Positions 1 to 7,605 are shown, counted from the first letter of the stretch. The stretch: 25,623 bases of DNA from an uncultured Prevotella sp. (GCA_937877685.1 CALFGU010000071.1:1-25623), one strand, 5' to 3'. The notes: generated by a model from the letters alone, not told the origin. Program-made: numbers and translations.

Positions 1-78
1 AGCCTGAATACGGTTGCAGCCGTCGATGGTGGCGGCCTGCTCCATTTCGGCGGAAATGCTCAGGAAGGTACCACGCAG
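1..78 (-). CDS. fragment of a sugar-type ABC transporter permease gene (foreign to its neighbour, partial)
   Basis: Read on the minus strand in the frame whose last codon is 3-1, this stretch encodes LRGTFLSISAEMEQAATIDG and a few more residues (CNRIQA). This matches the cytoplasmic EAA loop of binding-protein-dependent sugar ABC permeases, which runs roughly LR-x-F-F-x-x-I-P-x-E-L-E-E-A-A-x-I-D-G. The frame differs from that of ftsH, which occupies the rest of the left end and stops resembling FtsH after its Trp-Tyr-Leu-Pro-Glu. The codons (gag, cag, gcc, acc, atc, gac, ggc) are richer in GC than those of the neighbours. The fragment is too short to name the substrate. I infer that it was joined to ftsH by misassembly or rearrangement. 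Confidence 0.6.
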   Translation of the reverse strand, partial: MRGTFLSISAEMEQAATIDGCNRIQA

Positions 79-1528
79 CACCGAGTGCCTGTCCGCGGGG
101 AACAATCGTCACCTTCACGAGGGGATTGGCATGCTCCAAAAGCCAAGAAACACTGGCGTGACCTGCTTCATGAATGGCAATCGTACGCTTCTCCGCCTTA
201 GTCATTACCTTGGTCTTCTTCTCCAAACCACCGATGATGCGGTCAACGGCATCTAAGAAGTCTTGCTTTGATACAACGGGTTTATTGTGGCGCGCCGCAA
301 TGAGGGCTGCTTCGTTGCATACGTTAGCAATGTCGGCACCTGAGAAACCAGGAGTTTGGCGCGCCAAGAAGTCGATGTCGAGATTCTCTTCCTTCTTCAA
401 GGGTTTGAGGTGTACTCCAAAGATGGCAATACGTTCTTGAAGGTCGGGGAGTTCTACATGAATCTGACGGTCGAAACGTCCCGCGCGGAGTAATGCCTCG
501 TCAAGTATTTCTACGCGGTTGGTTGCCGCAAGGATAATAACCCCAGAGTTGTTGCCAAAACCATCCATCTCCGTGAGCAATTGGTTGAGTGTGCTTTCGC
601 GTTCATCGTTCTGATTGAACGAAGGATTCTTTCCGCGTGCACGACCAATGGCATCAATTTCATCAATGAAGATAATGCAGGGCGCTTTTTCCTTTGCCTT
701 TGCAAAAAGGTCGCGTACACGACTTGCACCCACACCAACAAACATTTCTACAAAGTCACTACCTGCGAGTGAGAAGAAGGGAACGTCCGCTTCACCTGCA
801 ACAGCCTTTGCGAGCAATGTTTTACCTGTTCCCGGAGGACCCACGAGCAAGGCGCCCTTGGGGATTTTACCGCCAAGTTCGGTGTACTTCTGGGGATTCT
901 TCAAGAAGTCCACAATTTCCTTGACTTCTTGCTTGGGACCTTCTTGACCAGCAACGTCTGCAAAGGTGACATGCTTTTCTGCAGAACCCTTGTCGAAGAG
1001 GCGGGCGCGACTCTTGCCAACATTGAAAATGCCACCACCGCCAGCACCGCCACTCATGCGTCTCATTATGAAGTACCAAAGACCGATGAATAAGAAGATG
1101 GGAAGGATTGTGCCAAGTATACTCATCAACCAACCACTTTCTTCCTTAAAGGTCACTTTTCCTTTATAATCAATGCTTTCCAAGAACGCATCAACCTTGT
1201 CAGGACTAGGGTAGCGCGCCGAAAGCGTAGGGTGCTTACCGGTTTGGTCCACATTCTGTTTAAACACTTCTTGAATGTGTTTTCCAAGTACAACAAGACT
1301 CACTTGTCCATCTGTCTTATTAACCACAATGTCATTGGTATAACCCTTTTGGACGTAGGTCTTGAATTCTGAATAACTGATTTCTTTGTTGATGCCACCC
1401 GTAGCGTCGCCTCCACTATAAATCATATAGATGAGCGCACCGATGGCAATGATGTATATCCAACTGAGGTTGAAGCGCGGCATCTTGGGCTTCTCACCTC
1501 CCTGTTGGGGTTGTTGGGGAGTTGGCAT
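59..1528 (-). CDS. ftsH: ATP-dependent zinc metalloprotease FtsH, C-terminally truncated at the window edge
   Basis: Membrane-anchored AAA+ protease that extracts and degrades membrane and short-lived proteins. From ATG 1526-1528 an uninterrupted frame of 490 codons is visible. Transmembrane helix 1 lies at about residues 21-37, a periplasmic domain follows, and helix 2 is at about 133-155, followed by a Gly-rich linker. The Walker A motif GPPGTGKT is at 230-237, Walker B (IIFIDEIDAIG) at about 285, and the second region of homology (NRxxxLDxALLRxGRFDR) comes after it. The zinc motif HEAGH is at 453-457 (bases 158-172). The third zinc ligand and the rest of the protease domain, usually about 150-200 more residues, are missing. 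After GAAWYLPE the frame continues into sequence unlike FtsH. The gene lies 178 bp downstream of rsfS on the same strand, a common Bacteroidetes pairing. Confidence 0.95.
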
Positions 1529-1706
1529 ATATTGAGTGAGTTGAAAGTGAATAGTTAGTAGTGAGTAGTACCGTACGGGGTAATTATGCGTTGAACTTGA
1601 TTACTTTTTTGTCTACTCGTACCTGGTTTACTTGTCTACTATTATAAGGTGACAATTCTTAAAACCTAAAAGCAAAGCGACCTTATAACCTTAAAACCTT
1701 GTCTGG

Positions 1707-2066
1707 TTAATCCAAATCAGGAATTTCTGTAATATTGGCATCCGCCCAAATGTTCTCAATGTCGTAAAACTCACGCGCATCGGGAACAAGGATGTGCACC
1801 ATAACAGTACCATAGTCGGCAGCCACCCAAATGGCATTGTTTAAACCAGCTACGGTGGCAGGTTTTTCACCCGCCTGCTTGCGTGCAAATTCTTCTACAG
1901 AGTCTGCAATGGCATCCACCTGCTGGGGTGTGTTGCCCGTACAAACAACAAAGTATTGTGCGGGAGCAGTGTCAAACTTTGTGAGGTCACAAACCACGAT
2001 GCTGCGCCCCTTCTTTTCTTGTATTCCGTCAATAATGGCATTAACGAGTTTAGGGAAATTTGTCAT
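1707..2066 (-). CDS. rsfS: ribosome silencing factor RsfS (Iojap/YbeB family)
   Basis: This 119-residue protein has the usual length and pattern of the Iojap/RsfS family: an N-terminal helix ending in EKKG, then DLTKFDTAPAQYFVVCTGNT, a helix rich in Ala/Glu, a Trp-Ala-Ala-Asp-Tyr-Gly segment, and a short acidic tail. Family members bind ribosomal protein L14 (uL14) on the large subunit and block subunit joining when nutrients are scarce. The start is the ATG at 2064-2066. It lies about 40 bp downstream of a -7 element of the Bacteroidetes type, so a short leader is likely. The gene reads toward ftsH across a 178-bp gap that holds no gene and no clear terminator, so the two may share a transcript. 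Confidence 0.93.
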   Translation of the reverse strand: MTNFPKLVNAIIDGIQEKKGRSIVVCDLTKFDTAPAQYFVVCTGNTPQQVDAIADSVEEFARKQAGEKPATVAGLNNAIWVAADYGTVMVHILVPDAREFYDIENIWADANITEIPDLD

Positions 2067-2106
2067 GTCTATTTTAGTTATTGTAAAAGGTTCATAATAA
2101 GCAGTG

Positions 2107-2114
2107 CAAATTTA
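2107..2114 (-). promoter_or_regulatory. -7 promoter element upstream of rsfS
   Basis: The minus strand reads TAAATTTG followed by C, which fits the Bacteroidetes primary sigma factor -7 consensus TAnnTTTG. It is 41 bp upstream of the rsfS start codon, a plausible leader length. No TTTG is found at the -33 spacing, so this rests on one box and its position. Confidence 0.45.
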
Positions 2115-2178
2115 CTTATTTATTTTGATATGACATAATATATACAAGTGATTCCTCAAAGTCAAATGTAGGGAAAAT

Positions 2179-2233
2179 TATTAGTTACTTTGTTGAAAAT
2201 ATGTTACTAAGTGTTTCAACAAAGTAACTAATA
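2179..2233 (+). repeat. 19-bp perfect inverted repeat followed by a T-run
   Basis: Arms at 2179-2197 and 2215-2233 are exact reverse complements with a 17-base loop, and the plus strand continues with six T residues at 2235-2240. By shape it would be an intrinsic terminator for leftward-to-rightward transcription, but no plus-strand gene lies upstream of it. It sits between rsfS (promoter at 2107-2114) and the terminator of the HU-LysM unit. It could stop antisense transcription into that unit, end an unseen small RNA, or be a small palindromic element. Confidence 0.6.
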
Positions 2234-2240
2234 GTTTTTT

Positions 2241-2550
2241 GTAAATCAGTTGAAGCGTCAAACCTTCACTCCCTTTTTAGAACCAGTAGTTACTTGCGAT
2301 TTGTTACGTTGATGATTGCCTGTAATTTTCTTGTCACAATCCTTGCGTTAATACCAACGTAGTCCCATAAAACTATTTCTAATCACGTTTGAAGAATTAA
2401 AAAAATACTTATATCATTTCGTTAATAATATGATATAAATATCAGTGTGTTAGTGATATTATAGATGAGTTGTTTCAAATTTATTTGTACGCTATTACCG
2501 AATATAAGGTATATTCTTGTTTAATGAACATTCAAGCATGTGAATGTTAA
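2241..2550. other. AT-rich gene-free stretch with small hairpins
   Basis: No open frame with credible protein character is present on either strand. Two short perfect inverted repeats stand close together: TTATATCAT (2409-2417) with its complement at 2430-2438, and AATATCA (2438-2444) with its complement at 2454-2460. Nothing here matches an RNA family that I can recognise by eye. It could hold a small RNA or simply be spacer. Confidence 0.4.
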
Positions 2551-2555
2551 AAACT

Positions 2556-2607
2556 AAAAAATGTCGTGGTTGAATCACTTTAACTTAGTGACTCGACCAC
2601 GACATTT
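2556..2607 (-). terminator. intrinsic terminator of the ftsY-rimO-HU-LysM unit
   Basis: On the minus strand a 12-bp perfect stem (2596-2607 with 2559-2570) continues inward as an imperfect stem around a short AT loop, and is followed by a T-run (six A on the plus strand, 2556-2561). It begins about 60 bp after the stop codon of the HU-LysM gene, as expected for the end of that transcript. Confidence 0.85.
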
Positions 2608-2668
2608 GTTAGTTACATTGAATACAACTTGAATCTATGATCTATGACTCATGGAGTTGCTTGATTCT

Positions 2669-4012
2669 TTATTGTATTTTGGGTGTATCAGCAAATTCTT
2701 CTTTCTCTACTAATTGCGGCAGAAGGAGTTCTGTGCCTAAGGGGAGATTGTAAGGAGGGGCTAGATTGTTGTATAGTATGATATATTTTGCATAATCCTT
2801 ATGACCATACGTTTTACGCGCTATTTGATAGAGCGTGTCTCCAGGTCGTAAAACGTGAGTGGCATAGGTTCCGATGATAAGGAAACTGCCTACGTTTACT
2901 TGCTTTTGTCCCTCAGCTAGTTTGTCGGCTGTCTTTCTGTCAATACCTCTAATTACCGAGAGTGTGTCGGCACCTTCGGGAAGAAGACTTTGGGGCGTGT
3001 TTGAGATTACAGAATCGGTCGGGATTTGGATGGAGTCTTCTTGCGCTGTATTTACGATAGTGTCTTTAACAACAGTCTGTTGGGTTTCGTGGTGCGATAT
3101 GGATTCAAGTGGAATGATTTTGTGATAACCTGCAAGGTAACTGATAATGATGGTGAGTATCCAAATGAAACCAATGAGCAACCAACGGAATTTATGGCTT
3201 TTGTTGGTGGTGTCCATGTAGTTTTCGTCAGATGAAGAGTCGTTATTATCTTCGGTTTGATTTAATTCAGAGTCGTCAGAGGATGATGTGTGGTCTTCTG
3301 CAACTTCGTTTTGAGGATTTTCTTCTTTTTGCAACGTCAGAGTGTCTGTGCTTTCTTCTTCAGTGTGCATTTCAATTAAAGTAGAATCCTCAAGAATGGC
3401 GGGGCTTTCAATAGGTGTAGTTTCCTCAAGGGGTGTGGTTTCCTCTGTAGGTGTTGTTTCCTCAGGAGTTGTAAGGGCTTCGGGGGCGATTGTTTCTTCC
3501 GGCGCCGTTGTTTCTTCCTGTCTTGAGGGTTCTTCTCTTTCCTCTAAAGACTCTAGTGGCTGATTGGTCGTTGCTTCAGTTATATGTTCTTGTACGAGCA
3601 ACTCCTCTTCGTCGTTTGTTTGTTCTTCATTGAATGCAACCTCTTCTTGAATATCATCTTCTATGGATTCGATTTCTTCGATTGTTGCAGAGTCAGGGAT
3701 TACACATGTTTCGAAGTGACTGAAGGGGCGGTTGACGAGTTCCTTTAAAGCGGTATCGGGAAGAAAAGAAACTTTCGTGTGTCCGCTAATTTGGAAGCGC
3801 TCTCCTGTGTTGATGTTTACGCTCTCGCGTTCGCTCACACTCACGAGTTTAAATGTTCCAAATCCTTTGATTTTTACGAAACTATCATTTTTAAGTCCCT
3901 CTTCAATGACTTCAAAGAATGCACGAATAAAGGCCTCACTTTTTTTCTTCGTGATGCCTTGATTCTGTGCTATGAGGTCTATAAAATCTGCTGGGAGGAG
4001 TTTCCTGCTCAT
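2669..4012 (-). CDS. HU-type DNA-binding domain fused to a membrane helix and a LysM domain
   Basis: This 447-residue protein has four visible parts. Residues 1-95 form a complete HU/IHF-like domain: N-terminal helices, the turn GFGTF at 50-54, and a beta-arm region around 60-82. Residues 104-265 are acidic low-complexity sequence, with repeated EETTP-like units at about 166-200. Residues 276-295 form one hydrophobic helix preceded by Lys and Arg. Residues 383-432 form a LysM domain (HVLRPGDTLYQIARKTYG and onward to LLLP). The positive residues before the helix and the domain types predict a cytoplasmic HU domain and a periplasmic LysM that would bind peptidoglycan. The start ATG overlaps the stop of the upstream HU gene by 4 bp (4009-4012), so translation is probably coupled. 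A tether between DNA and the cell wall is inference; the domain assignments are firm. Confidence 0.88.
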   Translation of the reverse strand: MSRKLLPADFIDLIAQNQGITKKKSEAFIRAFFEVIEEGLKNDSFVKIKGFGTFKLVSVSERESVNINTGERFQISGHTKVSFLPDTALKELVNRPFSHFETCVIPDSATIEEIESIEDDIQEEVAFNEEQTNDEEELLVQEHITEATTNQPLESLEEREEPSRQEETTAPEETIAPEALTTPEETTPTEETTPLEETTPIESPAILEDSTLIEMHTEEESTDTLTLQKEENPQNEVAEDHTSSSDDSELNQTEDNNDSSSDENYMDTTNKSHKFRWLLIGFIWILTIIISYLAGYHKIIPLESISHHETQQTVVKDTIVNTAQEDSIQIPTDSVISNTPQSLLPEGADTLSVIRGIDRKTADKLAEGQKQVNVGSFLIIGTYATHVLRPGDTLYQIARKTYGHKDYAKYIILYNNLAPPYNLPLGTELLLPQLVEKEEFADTPKIQ

Positions 4013-4287
4013 AATGATTGCAGTTTGTCTTTGAGCACGTTGCTCATTTTAAAAGAAATAGCAAGTTTTGGGGGAACTAGAAGGCGTTGCTTCGTGGTGG
4101 GGTTTACCATAACGCGCTCTAATTTCTTTTTTACCTCCAAACTTCCAAATCCCTGGATGCTGAAACTATCACCTTCGTTAAGATTATCGGCGATGGCAAG
4201 TGATAGGGCATTTGCTAAGTTTTGTGCTTCCTTTGGAGTGAGTTCTGTTCTTGAAGCTATTTCAGCGAAAAATTCTTTGCTATTCAT
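4009..4287 (-). CDS. HU family DNA-binding protein
   Basis: A 92-residue HU/IHF-like protein: two N-terminal helices, GFGSLEV at the usual turn, then a beta arm with NPTTK carrying the proline that intercalates between base pairs in this family, and a C-terminal helix. These proteins act as dimers that bend and compact DNA. The gene starts 19 bp after rimO and its stop overlaps the start of the HU-LysM gene in the ATGA form. The adjacent HU domain is divergent from this one, so a heterodimer between the two products is possible, but nothing in the sequence proves it. Confidence 0.92.
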   Translation of the reverse strand: MNSKEFFAEIASRTELTPKEAQNLANALSLAIADNLNEGDSFSIQGFGSLEVKKKLERVMVNPTTKQRLLVPPKLAISFKMSNVLKDKLQSL

Positions 4288-4306
4288 AGTGATAATAGGC
4301 GCATTT

Positions 4307-5599
4307 TCAGACGAGTGTTCCGTAAAGGTCGTATTCTTCAGCGGCGGTTATGCTAACATTGTAAAACGTGCCATGTTGCAATTCGCCTTCATTTTGGTGG
4401 ATCAATACTTCGCAATCGACTTCTGGTGAATCGTACTCTGTGCGACCGATGTAATAATCGCCTTCTTTGCGGTCGATGACAACTTTATAAATATTGCCTA
4501 CCTTTTCTTGGCAGAGTTCAGCAGAGATGCCTTCTTGAAGAAGCATTAAGCGGTCTAGGCGTTCTTGCTTCACCTCTTCGGAGATGTTGTCTTCATAATT
4601 ATTGGCGGCAAATGTGCCTTCTTCTTCGCAATATGCAAAAGCTCCCATGCGGTCGAAACGAACATTGCGCGTAAATTCTAACAATTCGTTGAAGTCTTCT
4701 TCTGTTTCTCCGGGGAATCCCACCATGAGTGTCGTGCGAATGCATATACCAGGAACTTCGCGACGTAGGGCTTCAATAAGTTCGAGTGTTTCTTGCTTGG
4801 TAGTGTTGCGGTGCATGCGCGTCAACATATTATCGGAAATGTGTTGAAGGGCAATGTCGAGGTATTTACATACATTCTCATTCTCGCGCATCACTCGGAG
4901 CAAATCCATGGGGAAGTGCGTGGGATAAGCATAGTGCAAGCGTATCCATTCAACTCCTGGAATCTTTGCCATACGCTCAATGAGTTCGGGGAGCATCTGC
5001 TTCTGGTAAAGGTCCAAACCATAAAATGTGAGTTCCTGCGCAATGATGTTAAATTCCTTAACACCTTGCTTCACTAAAAGTGCAACTTCGTCCAGAATTT
5101 CCTCCATTGGGCGACTCACATGAGCACCTGTGATAATTGGAATTGCGCAATAGGCACACTTACGATTGCACCCCTCACTAATTTTTATGTAAGCATAGTG
5201 GGGTGGGGTTGTAAGTACGCGCTCGTTTTTTAGTTCTGAGTTATATGTCTCACCCAAATCTTGGAGTAGTTCTGTCCAATTAAACTTTCCATAGAACTTA
5301 TCTACTTGAGGAATTTCTTGCCCCAATTCTTCTAAATAACGCTCGCTAAGGCATCCCATAACATAAACTCGATTGAGTTCACCTTCTTCCTTAAGGTTAC
5401 ACAATTCGAGAATCATATTGATGGATTCTTCCTTGGCATCACCGATAAATCCGCATGTGTTGACTACGGCAATGTCGCCGTGAATCACGTCAGGATTATG
5501 ATAAAGAGTATATCCAAGGGCTTCAAATTGTTTCATTAAGTGCTCTGAATCTACAAGATTCTTTGAGCAGCCCATGGTGATGATGTCTATAGTAGGCAT
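4307..5599 (-). CDS. rimO: ribosomal protein S12 methylthiotransferase RimO
   Basis: Radical-SAM enzyme with two Fe-S clusters that adds a methylthio group to an Asp of ribosomal protein S12. From ATG 5597-5599 the product is 430 residues. Cys11, Cys49 and Cys83 are the ligands of the N-terminal cluster (ITMGCSKNLVDSE is the RimO form of this motif), and Cys144, Cys148 and Cys151 in CNRKCAYC bind the radical-SAM cluster. A TRAM-like domain fills the C-terminus. The frame can be extended to 5659 only through a TTG codon, and the added residues would overlap ftsY, so the ATG was chosen. It follows ftsY by 25 bp and precedes the HU gene by 19 bp. Confidence 0.95.
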   Translation of the reverse strand: MPTIDIITMGCSKNLVDSEHLMKQFEALGYTLYHNPDVIHGDIAVVNTCGFIGDAKEESINMILELCNLKEEGELNRVYVMGCLSERYLEELGQEIPQVDKFYGKFNWTELLQDLGETYNSELKNERVLTTPPHYAYIKISEGCNRKCAYCAIPIITGAHVSRPMEEILDEVALLVKQGVKEFNIIAQELTFYGLDLYQKQMLPELIERMAKIPGVEWIRLHYAYPTHFPMDLLRVMRENENVCKYLDIALQHISDNMLTRMHRNTTKQETLELIEALRREVPGICIRTTLMVGFPGETEEDFNELLEFTRNVRFDRMGAFAYCEEEGTFAANNYEDNISEEVKQERLDRLMLLQEGISAELCQEKVGNIYKVVIDRKEGDYYIGRTEYDSPEVDCEVLIHQNEGELQHGTFYNVSITAAEEYDLYGTLV

Positions 5600-5624
5600 T
5601 GTAGTTGTAAACTGATGTGCAGAT

Positions 5625-6593
5625 TTATAATGAAGAACCTTCGAAAAGAGAATTGACAAATTCAGTTCTGTTGAATGGTTGTAAATCTGTCATTTTTTCA
5701 CCAAGGCCGATATACTTTACGGGTACATTAAGTTGGTGAGATATACCAATAACTACACCACCTTTAGCCGTTCCGTCTAATTTTGTTATAGCGAGCGAAG
5801 TAATGTCTGTTGCTTTTGTAAATTGCTTCGCTTGTTCGTAGGCATTCTGTCCTGTTGAACCATCAAGGACGAGGAGGACTTCATCGGGAGCATTATCAAC
5901 AACCTTCTTCATTACATTCTTAATCTTCGTAAGTTCGTTCATCAAACCCACTTTGTTATGGAGGCGGCCAGCTGTGTCAATAATTACAACATCTGCATCA
6001 TTAGCAACGGCAGATTTAATCGTGTCAAATGCCACACTTGCTGGGTCACTTCCCATTTGTTGCTTAATAACAGGAACTCCTACACGTTCTCCCCAAATGA
6101 CCAATTGTTCAACAGCTGCCGCACGAAATGTATCGGCGGCGCCAAGATAAACTTTCTTTCCTGCTTGCTTAAATTGATATGCGAGTTTCCCGATTGTTGT
6201 CGTTTTGCCAACTCCATTTACTCCAACCACCATGATTACATAAGGTTTGTGGTCAACGGGAAGGTCGAAAGACATACCATCTTCATTACCGCTCTTCACC
6301 AATAATGCTGCAATTTCCTCTTTCAGCAAGGTGTGAAGTTCTTTCGTGCTTACATATTTATCACGTGCAACACGGGCTTCGATTCTTTTAATAATCTCTA
6401 GCGTTGTTTCAACACCAACGTCTGAGGTAGCAAGTACTTCCTCGAGATTGTCTAAAACTTCATCATCAACGGTAGATTTTCCGGCAATTGCATGTGTGAG
6501 TTTATCAAATACACTACGCTTTGTTTTTTCTAACCCTGCGTCAAGAACTTCTTTGTTCTCCTTTTTATTACTGAAAAAATCAAAAAATCCCAT
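5625..6593 (-). CDS. ftsY: signal recognition particle receptor FtsY
   Basis: GTPase that receives ribosome-nascent chain complexes bound to SRP at the inner membrane and passes them to SecYEG. The 322-residue product has a short basic and acidic N-terminal stretch instead of the long acidic A domain of E. coli, then the helical N domain and the G domain. Motifs seen: GVNGVGKT (124-131), DTFRAAA (154-160), DTAGR (206-210), TKLDGTAKGG (270-279). It is the first gene of the unit ftsY-rimO-HU-HU/LysM. A -7 type promoter element lies 140 bp upstream, after the terminator of the ribosomal protein unit. Confidence 0.96.
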   Translation of the reverse strand: MGFFDFFSNKKENKEVLDAGLEKTKRSVFDKLTHAIAGKSTVDDEVLDNLEEVLATSDVGVETTLEIIKRIEARVARDKYVSTKELHTLLKEEIAALLVKSGNEDGMSFDLPVDHKPYVIMVVGVNGVGKTTTIGKLAYQFKQAGKKVYLGAADTFRAAAVEQLVIWGERVGVPVIKQQMGSDPASVAFDTIKSAVANDADVVIIDTAGRLHNKVGLMNELTKIKNVMKKVVDNAPDEVLLVLDGSTGQNAYEQAKQFTKATDITSLAITKLDGTAKGGVVIGISHQLNVPVKYIGLGEKMTDLQPFNRTEFVNSLFEGSSL

Positions 6594-6732
6594 ATGTATA
6601 GTTCTATTTGTAGTGTCTATTTATTATCTAATTTAGTTAATGTGTCGTGTCTATACAATCAGTTGTGATTTGGTGTACAATAACGGTTGCGGTTATATGT
6701 ACAAGAGTTTGTAAAACACGAATTTATTTCTG

Positions 6733-6740
6733 CAAAGTTA
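6733..6740 (-). promoter_or_regulatory. -7 promoter element upstream of ftsY
   Basis: The minus strand reads TAACTTTG followed by C, an exact TAnnTTTG match. It lies between the terminator of the ribosomal protein unit and the ftsY start, which is where a promoter is needed. No TTTG occurs at the -33 spacing. Confidence 0.5.
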
Positions 6741-6773
6741 GAAAAAACTTTTGACTCTGTTAATGTTAAATAA

Positions 6774-6805
6774 ACAAAAAAACTCCTCACAAGTGTGAGG
6801 AGTTT
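6774..6805 (-). terminator. intrinsic terminator after rpmB-rpmG-DUF4295
   Basis: An 11-bp perfect stem (6780-6790 with 6795-6805) closes a 4-base loop. On the minus strand it runs straight into a T-rich tract (A-rich on the plus strand, 6774-6782). It lies 37 bp after the stop of the DUF4295 gene. Confidence 0.9.
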
Positions 6806-6841
6806 GTATGATTTGTACGAAGACAAAATCTTAACTTGTAA

Positions 6842-7000
6842 TTAGTCCTTGAAGAAGTCCTTAACGGCTTCGTTGGGAACCATCTGTTCATCAAAGATGT
6901 AAGCGCCAGTCTTGGGGCTCTTAACCATCTTGATAACCTTTGTGTAAGAACGGCCGTCGTTCTGGCCAGTCTTAAGAGTTGCGACTACTTTCTTTGCCAT
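6842..7000 (-). CDS. DUF4295 family protein, 52 residues
   Basis: A short frame from ATG 6998-7000 to TAA 6842-6844 encodes 52 residues beginning MAKKVVATLKTGQND, basic in the first half and ending AVKDFFKD. This matches the Bacteroidetes-specific DUF4295 family, which is regularly found directly after L28 and L33. It begins 10 bp after rpmG and is followed by the unit's terminator. Its location and basic charge suggest a ribosome-associated protein, but the function is not known to me. Confidence 0.9.
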   Translation of the reverse strand: MAKKVVATLKTGQNDGRSYTKVIKMVKSPKTGAYIFDEQMVPNEAVKDFFKD

Positions 7001-7010
7001 GGCTTATTTC

Positions 7011-7199
7011 TTACTTGATTTCTTTGTGAATTGTCATACGCTTGAGGATGGGGTTGTACTTCTTCAACTCCATACGCTCGGGAGTGTTCTTACGGTTCTT
7101 CGTAGTGATATAACGAGAAGTTCCAGGAAGACCACTTTCTTTGTGTTCAGTGCATTCGAGAATCACCTGAACGCGGTTACCTTTTGCTTTCTTTGCCAT
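7011..7199 (-). CDS. rpmG: 50S ribosomal protein L33
   Basis: A 62-residue basic protein starting MAKKAKGNRVQVILECTEHK, with the L33 signature SRYITTKNRKNTPERMELKKYNP. There is one Cys only, so this is the zinc-free (C-minus) type. It starts 11 bp after rpmB and is part of the same transcript. Confidence 0.96.
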   Translation of the reverse strand: MAKKAKGNRVQVILECTEHKESGLPGTSRYITTKNRKNTPERMELKKYNPILKRMTIHKEIK

Positions 7200-7210
7200 A
7201 GTTATTAATC

Positions 7211-7471
7211 TTAGCCGATTACTTTAATTTCTTTCCAGTCGCAATATCCCTTGGCAACTGCGCTCTTGAGGGCAGCGTCAAGACCTACCTTATTAATAAG
7301 ACGGAGACCTGCTGCAGCAATCTTAAGTGAGATCCAGCAGTCCTGTTCTACATAGTAGAACTTCTTAGTGAACAAGTTAACGTCAAAAGTGCGCTTTGTG
7401 CGACGCTTTGAGTGGCTAACGTTGTTGCCAATCATGGCTTTCTTTCCTGTAATTTGACAAATTTTAGACAT
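7211..7471 (-). CDS. rpmB: 50S ribosomal protein L28
   Basis: An 86-residue protein starting MSKICQITGKKAMIGNNVSHS and continuing with the basic SKRRTKRTF region typical of L28 (bL28). It is the first gene of the unit rpmB-rpmG-DUF4295. A complete Bacteroidetes-type promoter lies 54 bp upstream of the start codon. Confidence 0.96.
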   Translation of the reverse strand: MSKICQITGKKAMIGNNVSHSKRRTKRTFDVNLFTKKFYYVEQDCWISLKIAAAGLRLINKVGLDAALKSAVAKGYCDWKEIKVIG

Positions 7472-7524
7472 TGCTATCTATTCTCTTTTAGGTTTCTTTT
7501 ATGGTATTCTCTCAATACGGAGTG

Positions 7525-7556
7525 CAAAATTAGAAATTTTATTCCTTATTCCCAAA
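7525..7556 (-). promoter_or_regulatory. complete -33/-7 promoter for rpmB-rpmG-DUF4295
   Basis: On the minus strand TTTG (7553-7556) is followed after 20 bases by TAATTTTG (7525-7532) and then C. Both boxes and the spacing match the Bacteroidetes primary promoter (TTTG, 19-21 bp, TAnnTTTG). It lies in the gap between pncC and rpmB. This is the best promoter match in the window. Confidence 0.75.
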
Positions 7557-7605
7557 TGTTTTGCCGTATTTTTTTTGTTTATTCACAGATTTTTAGAAAA
7601 ATGCG

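Noticed and set aside
1529..1706. Possible promoter or small gene between rsfS and ftsH
   Set aside because: No TAnnTTTG box, hairpin with T-run or credible frame was found; short ACCTT and CTACT repeats look like chance.
3466..3520. Short repeated units that might suggest a small tandem array or CRISPR-like repeat
   Set aside because: These encode the EETTP-like repeats of the HU-LysM spacer; spacing is irregular and in frame with the protein.
3779..4429. 216-codon plus-strand open frame
   Set aside because: It is antisense to the well-supported HU-LysM, HU and rimO genes and shows no family character.
5600..5659. Upstream extension of rimO
   Set aside because: It needs a TTG start, overlaps ftsY and adds residues ahead of the conserved N-terminus.
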